Shown: positions 1-5,407 of the stretch, piece after piece | Numbering within the stretch: the stretch's first letter is position 1 | Layout of the letters: the number at the start of each line of letters is the position of its first letter | NCBI GenBank assembly: GCA_903918325.1 | Contig: CAIXDY010000079.1 | Coordinates: 1-6,312, forward strand | Direction: 5' to 3' | Origin: an uncultured Actinomycetes bacterium | Lineage (GTDB): Bacteria; Actinomycetota; Actinomycetes; Nanopelagicales; Nanopelagicaceae | DNA: 6,312 nucleotides | Notes under the pieces: model-generated | The model's database searches: none | Told to the model about the DNA's origin: nothing | Seen by the model: only the letters and a program-made list of their open reading frames with translations | Program-made: the position numbers and the translations under genes

Positions 1-21
1 ACGCTGTTGAGTTCTCAAGGT
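1..21 (-). promoter_or_regulatory. rRNA operon leader element (boxA/boxC-like, NusA-binding motif)
   Basis: Read on the minus strand, this edge carries CTTGAGAACTCAACAG. The core GAACTCAACAG (positions 14 to 4) differs at one base from GAACUCAAUAG, the RNA bound by the KH domains of Mycobacterium tuberculosis NusA in the rRNA leader. Similar TTGAGAACTC stretches are typical of actinobacterial 16S leaders. Its place about 60 bases downstream of a promoter candidate on the same strand fits antitermination and processing of an rRNA transcript. No 16S sequence is visible; the gene is inferred to start beyond the left edge. A 16S-23S spacer can carry a similar motif, but the upstream tyrS and promoters argue for a leader. 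Confidence 0.72.
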
Positions 22-40
22 ACGGATGCGCACTGAGTCC

Positions 41-54
41 CAGGATTTCTCCTG
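41..54 (-). other. small hairpin with GAAA loop in the rRNA leader
   Basis: The minus strand reads CAGGA-GAAA-TCCTG, a perfect 5-bp stem closed by a GNRA-type tetraloop. It lies about 27 bases upstream of the GAACTCAACAG element and about 20 bases downstream of the second promoter candidate. That is roughly where actinobacterial leaders place a boxB-type hairpin before boxA, so a boxB-like role is inferred. On the plus strand the same inverted repeat is followed by five T's, but the stem is too short to be called a terminator with any confidence. Confidence 0.4.
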
Positions 55-74
55 TTTTTCAGGGCAGACCGCCA

Positions 75-104
75 AACCTAGTGCATACGTGCGGGCACGG
101 TCAA
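75..104 (-). promoter_or_regulatory. rRNA promoter candidate P2
   Basis: On the minus strand a TTGACC -35 box (104-99) is followed by an 18-base spacer and a TAGGTT -10 box (80-75), a form common for the primary sigma factor of actinobacteria. Transcription would begin near position 68 and run left through the hairpin and the NusA-type motif. The stretch after the -10 box (TGGCGG) is GC-rich, as in stringently controlled promoters; such control is inference only. It is the promoter closer to the predicted 16S gene. Confidence 0.6.
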
Positions 105-180
105 ACCGGGCCAATTAATGCTCTTGATCTGGGAATCAATGCTGTTCGGCCTCAATCGTCCGTTTCACAGCAAGAGTGGA

Positions 181-209
181 ACTATAGCCCGCCCTTTCAG
201 GAGGGTCAA
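181..209 (-). promoter_or_regulatory. rRNA promoter candidate P1
   Basis: On the minus strand a TTGACC -35 box (209-204) and a TATAGT -10 box (186-181) are separated by exactly 17 bases, each one base from the sigma70-type consensus. It is the best promoter match I see in the gene-free region. Transcription would start near position 174, about 100 bases upstream of the P2 start. Both promoters have a GGCC-containing stretch just before the -35 box (GGCCGATTTGACC and GGCCCGGTTTGACC), which suggests tandem related rRNA promoters. Confidence 0.66.
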
Positions 210-249
210 ATCGGCCTAATAGCGAATCTGGTAAAGGAAAGAAGAGTTG

Positions 250-286
250 AAAAACGCTAGCGGGCTAAGGTTTTAGGGCCCTTACC
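250..286 (-). terminator. weak terminator candidate after tyrS
   Basis: Eight bases after the tyrS stop, the minus strand can form GGTAAGG (286-280) paired with CCTTAGCC (270-263), a 7-bp stem with one bulged base and a 9-base loop. A run of five T's (254-250) follows, but only after an 8-base gap that includes the palindrome GCTAGC. A canonical intrinsic terminator has its T-run directly after the stem, so this is at best weak. No better terminator is visible between tyrS and P1. Confidence 0.25.
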
Positions 287-293
287 TGGATTT

Positions 294-1559
294 TTAGACT
301 AGTTCGACGGCAGCTAAATCGCGCTTGCCTTTTCGCAAAATCGCATATTTACCGCATAAAAAGTCAGATTTTTGGGGTGCAAAATCTTCGCCAGAAATCT
401 TTTCATTATTGAGATATGCGCCACCTTCTTTAACTATGCGACGCGCGGCTGATTTCGAATCTACAACTCCTGTTGCTGCTAAGAGATCCACCCACGTTGG
501 TATCGGTTGATCTTTTGCAATTGTTGTTCGTGGAAGTTCAGCAAGTGCACTTGTTAAAGTTGCTTCATCAAGTTCTGCTAAATCTCCTTGACCGAAAAGT
601 GCCTTCGCTGCGGCTTCAACTCGATTAGTTGTCTGTTCAGTATGAACAAGTGAGGTCAGTTCACGGGCTAAAGCTCGGTGGGCTTCACGCAATCCTGGAT
701 TAGCGTTATGTGCATTTTCAATTTCAGTTATTTCTTCGTGGGACTTGAATGAAAATACTTTGAGAAAATTAATAACATCTTTGTCGTCAGTGTTTAACCA
801 GTATTGGAAGAATGCATACGGTGAAGTCATCTCAGGATCAAGCCATACTGATCCGCCGGCAGTTTTGCCAAACTTAGTTCCATCGGCTTTAGTTAGAAGT
901 GGAACAGTAAGTGCATGCCCGCTTCCGCTCTCGACGCGGCGAATGAGATCTAGGCCGGCAACGATATTTCCCCATTGATCAGATCCACCTAATTGCAACG
1001 TGCAGTTATTGCGGCGGAAAAGTTCTAGGAAATCGTATGACTGTAAAACTTGATAAGAAAATTCAGTATATGAAATCCCACCAGCTTCTAATCTGGCTGA
1101 TACCGAATCCTTAGCCAACATTTGATTGACACTAAAGTGCTTGCCGATATCTCGTAGAAATTCAATCGCACTCAATGGCGAGGTCCAATCCAAGTTATTG
1201 ACCACAATTGCTTGATTCTTAGCAAGGCTAAAATCTAGAAAAGCAGAAACTTGTGTGCGGATGCGATTGACCCAACCTTCAACAATTTCGCTGCTGTTGA
1301 GTGTGCGTTCTTCATTCTTTCCACTGGGGTCTCCCACTAAGCCAGTAGCTCCACCTACAAGTGCGATCGGTGTATGACCAGCTAATTGAAAACGGCGCAG
1401 AACAAGTAAGACAACTAAATTTCCAACATGAAGTGATGGCGCAGTTGGATCAAAACCAACATAGAGCGTTATCGGTTTCTTCAACGCCTCTAATAAGGCG
1501 GTTTCATCGGTGGATTGCGCTAAAAGTCCGCGCCAACGTAGATCCTCTAAAAGATTCAT
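294..1559 (-). CDS. tyrS: tyrosyl-tRNA synthetase
   Basis: Cytoplasmic class I enzyme that charges tRNA-Tyr with tyrosine using ATP. The 421-residue length is normal for the bacterial TyrRS of the KFGKT type. Visible landmarks: the tyrosine/ATP pocket YVGFDPTAPSLHVGN (33-47), in which HVGN is the HIGH motif; Y169, Q173 and D176 in the SYQVLQSYD stretch; GGSDQWGN (191-198); and KFGKT (229-233), the KMSKS loop. An S4-type tRNA-binding domain covers about 353-415 (SKSAARRIVKEGGAYLNN). The start ATG shares bases with the argH stop (ATGA, 1559-1556), so translation is probably coupled to argH; only a weak GAG-type ribosome site precedes it. The stop is TAA. It is the last gene before the predicted rRNA promoters. 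All key motifs are intact. Confidence 0.98.
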   Translation of the reverse strand: MNLLEDLRWRGLLAQSTDETALLEALKKPITLYVGFDPTAPSLHVGNLVVLLVLRRFQLAGHTPIALVGGATGLVGDPSGKNEERTLNSSEIVEGWVNRIRTQVSAFLDFSLAKNQAIVVNNLDWTSPLSAIEFLRDIGKHFSVNQMLAKDSVSARLEAGGISYTEFSYQVLQSYDFLELFRRNNCTLQLGGSDQWGNIVAGLDLIRRVESGSGHALTVPLLTKADGTKFGKTAGGSVWLDPEMTSPYAFFQYWLNTDDKDVINFLKVFSFKSHEEITEIENAHNANPGLREAHRALARELTSLVHTEQTTNRVEAAAKALFGQGDLAELDEATLTSALAELPRTTIAKDQPIPTWVDLLAATGVVDSKSAARRIVKEGGAYLNNEKISGEDFAPQKSDFLCGKYAILRKGKRDLAAVELV

Positions 1560-2983
1560 GCGCTCATCATCTCGGAAAAGGCGCGCTGCTTGTCGGATAT
1601 TTTTTTGGAGTGTGTTGCAGTCAGTGCCAACGCATCCTTGATCTGGGCAGCTACAAGTACCGGCGCGGTTCCGCCTGCAGTTGTTCTGGAACTAAGCGCT
1701 CCGCTGACGTTGAGAACTGCGCGGACTCCCCCATCAAGAGATGGATGAATTTTTATAAACTCGTCATCACTTAATTGATCTAACTCCCGGCCAGATTTTT
1801 CACACAGGGCTACGCAGGTGCCGGCAGCTTCATGTGCGGCGGCAAATGGAACATTTTTGCGAACAAGATAATCGGCAATTTCAGTAGCTAAGGAGAAACC
1901 CGTTGGTGCAGCAAGTGCCATTTTTTCGCGATCAAAGTTAGTTGTTGCAATCATTCCAGTTACTGCTGGCAGAACGAGAAGCAGGGTGTCAATGCTGTCG
2001 AAGAGTGGTTCTTTATCCTCTTGCAAGTCACGGTTGTAGGCAAAAGGCAAAGCCTTCAACATTGTCATAACGGAAACAAGATTACCAATCAGTCGTCCAG
2101 ATTTCCCACGAGCCAGTTCGGCCATATCTGGATTCTTTTTCTGCGGCATGATGGAGGAACCAGTTGAGTATTCGTCAGCAACTTGAGCCCACGCAAATTC
2201 AGTCGATGCCCACAAACTCCACTCTTCGCCAATACGCGAGAGGTGCAGCCCAATTGTTGCAAAAATGAAAAGTGCTTCGGCAACATAATCTCGATCACTG
2301 ACAGCATCAATGCTATTTGCAAAAACTGAATCAAAACCTAGATTCTTTGCAGTGAAAGTCGGGTCTAGCGGCAATGACGAACCAGCCAGAGCTCCCGCAC
2401 CAAGTGAACTCACTGAAGCGCGTTTAAACCAATCGTTAATTCGATCTAAGTCGCGGGCAAAAGCTTGGGCGTGCTTAGCAATTTCATGTCCAAATGAGAC
2501 AGGTTGTGCGTGTTGGATGTGAGTGAACCCTGGTGCACTGTCATTGATGTACTCACTGGCTTTATTCAAAATTGCATTATTGAGTTGGATTAATTGTGCA
2601 GCAATCTCCAACATATGATCGATGGCAAAAAGTCGTAAATCAGTTGTCACTTGGTCATTTCTTGATCGACCGGCACGAAGGGCTCCCCCAACGGCGCCGA
2701 GTTTTTGCGTTAAACCGCGCTCCAAAGCACTGTGAACATCTTCGTCCTGTGGCTCAGGATTAAAAACACCGTTTTCCACCTCAGTAGAAAGTGCCTTCAA
2801 GGCGTTGCGAATTGCATCTGCATCTTTTTTATTTACTAAAGCGCTAGTTTCCAGAACCGATAAATGTGCAAGTGAGGAACGAATGTCATATGGCGCTAAA
2901 CGCCAATCAAAGTGAACGCTGCGTGAGAGTGCAAAGACGGCCTCGGCCGGGCCACCGCTAAAACGAGCACCCCAGAGCGCCAT
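1556..2983 (-). CDS. argH: argininosuccinate lyase
   Basis: Catalyses the last step of arginine synthesis, splitting argininosuccinate into arginine and fumarate; family members act as cytoplasmic homotetramers. At 475 residues it has the usual length. Seen in order: VHSALERGL (83-91), SRNDQ (107-111), FTHIQHAQP (153-161) with the conserved catalytic-site His155, and the superfamily signature GSSIMPQKKNP (275-285), whose serines lie on the mobile catalytic loop. The C-terminal helical domain (about 360-460) is complete. The ATG follows the argR stop codon without a gap, and a GGGAGA ribosome site sits 6 bases upstream. The end overlaps tyrS by 4 bases. argG, which makes its substrate and commonly precedes argH in relatives, is absent here and must be elsewhere if the pathway is complete. 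Confidence 0.97.
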   Translation of the reverse strand: MALWGARFSGGPAEAVFALSRSVHFDWRLAPYDIRSSLAHLSVLETSALVNKKDADAIRNALKALSTEVENGVFNPEPQDEDVHSALERGLTQKLGAVGGALRAGRSRNDQVTTDLRLFAIDHMLEIAAQLIQLNNAILNKASEYINDSAPGFTHIQHAQPVSFGHEIAKHAQAFARDLDRINDWFKRASVSSLGAGALAGSSLPLDPTFTAKNLGFDSVFANSIDAVSDRDYVAEALFIFATIGLHLSRIGEEWSLWASTEFAWAQVADEYSTGSSIMPQKKNPDMAELARGKSGRLIGNLVSVMTMLKALPFAYNRDLQEDKEPLFDSIDTLLLVLPAVTGMIATTNFDREKMALAAPTGFSLATEIADYLVRKNVPFAAAHEAAGTCVALCEKSGRELDQLSDDEFIKIHPSLDGGVRAVLNVSGALSSRTTAGGTAPVLVAAQIKDALALTATHSKKISDKQRAFSEMMSA

Positions 2984-3466
2984 TTATTTTCTCCCATTCT
3001 TAGTTGCTGCGTAAGCCAGTAATTCTTTCGCTAATTGCGCCCCACCAGTGGGTTTCTTGGATACAAGGATAATCGTGTCGTCCCCAGCAATTGTGCCAAT
3101 CACGCCAGTGAGATTTGCGTGATCTAAGGAGCTTGCAACAAAAGCAGCTCCTCCAGGCGGTGTGTGAATGACGGCTAGATTTGCACTGTGATCGACGGAT
3201 AAAATCAATTTTGATGGGACCGGATTTATTCTAGATAGTGCGTCATCGGATGTATCGCTGATTTGATAAATCGAATCACCGTTTTTTGCGCGAGCACGAA
3301 CTGCGCCAATTTCTTCCAAATCACGGCTAGCAGTTGCCTGTGTTACACGGTAACCGCTTTTTTTCAACTCAACCACTAAATCAGATTGTGAATGTATTTT
3401 TCCAGCCTGGATTAATGCAATTGCTTTCGCTCTGCGGGCTGAGACATTTGTTGCGTTACTTGCCAT
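2984..3466 (-). CDS. argR: arginine repressor ArgR
   Basis: Arginine-dependent DNA-binding repressor of arginine biosynthesis; known family members work as hexamers with arginine as corepressor. The 160 residues hold an N-terminal winged helix-turn-helix (about 8-70) with the recognition stretch VTQATASRDLEEIGAVR (41-57), including Ser47-Arg48. The C-terminal oligomerisation and arginine-binding domain (about 85-152) contains TPPGGAAFVASSLD (102-115) and GTIAGDDTI (124-132), with the Asp129-Asp130 pair typical of corepressor binding. A start at 3523 would add 19 atypical residues and overlap argD by 68 bases. The ATG at 3466 fits the family N terminus, has an AGAAAGG ribosome site and overlaps the argD end by only 11 bases. 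Its operator is expected upstream of argC, outside the window; I see no convincing ARG box here. Confidence 0.96.
   Translation of the reverse strand: MASNATNVSARRAKAIALIQAGKIHSQSDLVVELKKSGYRVTQATASRDLEEIGAVRARAKNGDSIYQISDTSDDALSRINPVPSKLILSVDHSANLAVIHTPPGGAAFVASSLDHANLTGVIGTIAGDDTIILVSKKPTGGAQLAKELLAYAATKNGRK
2990..2995 (-). promoter_or_regulatory. ribosome binding site of argH
   Basis: GGGAGA on the minus strand lies 6 bases before the argH ATG and inside the last codons of argR. Because the argR stop (TAA) directly abuts the ATG, this site supports both the chosen start and independent initiation on argH rather than pure coupling. Confidence 0.65.
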
Positions 3467-4625
3467 CGCTGAGCACCTTTCTGAAAATTGCAATGAATTT
3501 CTTAATTTGCGCATCCGTAACAATTAGTGCAGGGGCGATACGAATGGTGGATGGGTTGGGAGCATTTACTAGCACGCCTGCTGCCAACATTTTCGCGGCA
3601 ATTTCCTTAGAATTCCCCGCTTCAAGTTCGATGCCGATTAATAATCCAGCTCCTCGGACTTCTGTGACTCCCGGGATCTGCGCGATTTCCGTTAATAAAA
3701 ATTCATAATGTTTACGGGCTTTTTGCATGAGTTTTTCTTTTTCAATTACCGAAATCGCAGCTAACCCTGCGGCCGTGGTGACTGGATTGCCTCCGAAAGT
3801 TGAGCCATGATCTCCGGGTTCAAATAAAACTGCCGCCTTACCCAAAGCGATCATCGCACCCAGTGGTAATCCACCACCTAAACCTTTAGCCAGAGTAATA
3901 ACATCGGGCTCTATTCCCGAATATTCGTAGCCAAACCAATCACCAGTTCGGCCCATCCCAGTTTGCACTGCATCAATTACTAACAGTGCGCCGTAGGTAT
4001 TGCAGAGCTCTCTGACTTGGGCTAGATAGTCAGCAGGAGGAATAATTACGCCGGCCTCTCCCATGATTGGTTCAATAATCACCATTGCAGTCTTTTTCGA
4101 AATTGCACGACGCATTGCAGCAATATCACCGAAGGGCACATGTTTAACGCCTTTAACTAACGGCAGGAAAGGTTCGCGTTTAGCCGGTTGACCAGTAAGT
4201 GAAAGCGCACCCATTGTGCGCCCATGAAAAGCACCTTGGGCTGCAATGATCCGGTTTCGCCCGGTCCGTCGCGAGAGTTTTAAAGCAGCTTCATTGGCTT
4301 CAGCCCCAGATTGGCAGAAGAAAACTCGTGCGCTTTTATCGCCAGTCATAGTAATCAACTTGTTGGCAAGGGCCAATGCATTCGGATGCGCGTAGAAATT
4401 ACTAACGTGGCCTAGTTGTGCAATTTGTTTGCTCACTGCTTTAACAATTGCAGGGTGTGCATGACCTAATACACTTGTTGCAATTCCACCTAAGAAATCC
4501 AAGTACTGCTTTCCATCGGCATCAGTGAGAACTAAGCCTTTCCCCTTGACTAGGGCTAACTCTGGAATCCCGTAATTGTTTTGGGTTGTGTTTTTCCATT
4601 GCTTAATAAAATCTGCGTTTTTCAT
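3456..4625 (-). CDS. argD: acetylornithine aminotransferase
   Basis: PLP-dependent class III (fold type I) aminotransferase that converts N-acetylglutamate semialdehyde to N-acetylornithine with glutamate as amino donor, in the cytoplasm. Its 389 residues match the family length. Visible: the cofactor phosphate-binding SGAEANEAALK (106-116), FHGRT (133-137), the PLP-ring Asp218, the Schiff-base Lys247 in LAKGLGGGLPLGA, STFGGNP (275-281), and Arg362 in TIRIAPAL near the C terminus. The oddity is DAVQTG (218-223): nearly all relatives have DEVQ, so the usual Glu is Ala219 (codon GCA at 3971-3969). The ATG overlaps the argB stop by 4 bases and an in-frame stop lies just upstream, so no longer start exists. 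The neighbours make the acetylornithine role far more likely than ornithine or lysine-pathway transamination. Confidence 0.95.
   Translation of the reverse strand: MKNADFIKQWKNTTQNNYGIPELALVKGKGLVLTDADGKQYLDFLGGIATSVLGHAHPAIVKAVSKQIAQLGHVSNFYAHPNALALANKLITMTGDKSARVFFCQSGAEANEAALKLSRRTGRNRIIAAQGAFHGRTMGALSLTGQPAKREPFLPLVKGVKHVPFGDIAAMRRAISKKTAMVIIEPIMGEAGVIIPPADYLAQVRELCNTYGALLVIDAVQTGMGRTGDWFGYEYSGIEPDVITLAKGLGGGLPLGAMIALGKAAVLFEPGDHGSTFGGNPVTTAAGLAAISVIEKEKLMQKARKHYEFLLTEIAQIPGVTEVRGAGLLIGIELEAGNSKEIAAKMLAAGVLVNAPNPSTIRIAPALIVTDAQIKKFIAIFRKVLSDGK
3476..3482 (-). promoter_or_regulatory. ribosome binding site deciding the argR start
   Basis: AGAAAGG on the minus strand is complementary to the 16S 3' end and lies 9 bases before the ATG at 3466, within the last codons of argD. 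It favours this start over the longer in-frame ATG at 3523. Confidence 0.65.
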
Positions 4626-5407
4626 GCAAACACCAACGTTCCACCTTTACTCTGTAATGCATCGGCAAAACTATGAGGATCTGTACCATCAATTATTCGA
4701 ACCGCTTTAGCTCCGCCAGAAATTGCATCTAGCGCAGCTTGCACTTTAGGCGCCATCCCTTGGGCAAAGCTGGCTTTAATCGTGTTGAGTTCAGTGGCAG
4801 AGATAGCTTCTATCAATGACGTTGTGTCTGGCCAATTACGATAGATACCCGTTACATCCGTCATAACAATTAATGCAGATGCATCCAACGCACCCGCAAT
4901 CGCCGCAGCAGCTAAATCTGCATTCACGTTCAAACCAGAAACACCATTTTCGTCGGAGCTAACAGGTGCAACAACTGGAACTACTCCTTGTGTTGTTAGT
5001 TCTAATAATTTGGTGATATCGACCCGAACCACATCACCCACTTGTCCTAGATCGGCCGCTCTTCCATTCACTAACGTTTCTTTCTTTCTGGCAATCAAAG
5101 TTGGTAACGTGCGACCTGAAATAGCTTGAGCTTTGATACCGCTTTTGATAAGTGACGCGGCGACTTTCGGACCTACCTCATTAGCTAAAACTTGTTCAAC
5201 AACATCAAAAATCTCTGGGGTTGTATATCGGAAGCCTCCAATAAAGCAGCTTTCGATTCCCTTAACTCTTAATGCGGCATCAATTTGTGGCCCACCGCCG
5301 TGAACAACTACTACTGATTCCCCAGTGGCCTGGGCTGCGGCAATAGCGTGCGCGAAAGCCCCGTTTTCATCAGCCATGGCGTGTCCACCAAATTTAACGA
5401 CAATCAT
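4622..5407 (-). CDS. argB: acetylglutamate kinase, short form
   Basis: Amino acid kinase-family enzyme that phosphorylates N-acetylglutamate with ATP, the second step of arginine synthesis. Visible: KFGGHAM (5-11) with the phosphate-contacting Lys5, VVHGGGPQI (34-42), Arg60 in GFRYTTPE, LNVNADLAAAA (159-169), MTDVTGIY (182-189) and GMAPKVQAALDA (217-228) with Lys221. At 261 residues it is about 30-40 shorter than typical actinobacterial enzymes, because it begins at the first beta strand and lacks the N-terminal helix that builds arginine-inhibited hexamers. The upstream frame hits a stop after 10 codons with no ATG, GTG or TTG, so the helix cannot come from a longer start. The C-terminal arginine-site signature is also degraded (245-257). 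It overlaps argJ and argD by ATGA at either end; no clear ribosome site precedes it, so coupling to argJ is likely. Confidence 0.95.
   Translation of the reverse strand: MIVVKFGGHAMADENGAFAHAIAAAQATGESVVVVHGGGPQIDAALRVKGIESCFIGGFRYTTPEIFDVVEQVLANEVGPKVAASLIKSGIKAQAISGRTLPTLIARKKETLVNGRAADLGQVGDVVRVDITKLLELTTQGVVPVVAPVSSDENGVSGLNVNADLAAAAIAGALDASALIVMTDVTGIYRNWPDTTSLIEAISATELNTIKASFAQGMAPKVQAALDAISGGAKAVRIIDGTDPHSFADALQSKGGTLVFA

Noticed and set aside
41..59. Plus-strand intrinsic terminator (hairpin followed by five T's)
   Set aside because: The stem is only 5 bp, and no plus-strand gene lies in the window to its left; a leader hairpin on the minus strand explains it better.
112..139. Possible third promoter (TTGATT, 16-base spacer, TAATTG) on the minus strand
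   Set aside because: Both boxes are poor matches and it lies between two far better candidates.
1361..1774. Open frame of 137 codons on the plus strand
   Set aside because: It is antisense across the tyrS/argH junction, where both minus-strand proteins have full family motifs; its translation shows no recognisable domain.
2089..2334. Open frame of 81 codons on the minus strand
   Set aside because: Lies inside argH in another frame, overlapping the coding of the GSSIMPQKKNP signature.
3391..3423. AT-rich stretch with TGAATGTATTTTT, considered as an ArgR operator
   Set aside because: Only half of an ARG box pattern is present, and it lies within argR coding sequence that is explained by the protein.
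3467..3523. Longer ArgR form starting at the ATG at 3523
   Set aside because: The extra 19 residues do not fit the family N terminus and overlap argD by 68 bases; the ATG at 3466 has a good ribosome site.
3334..3708. Open frame of 124 codons on the plus strand
   Set aside because: Antisense to the ends of argR and argD, which are clearly real; the translation looks like a shadow.
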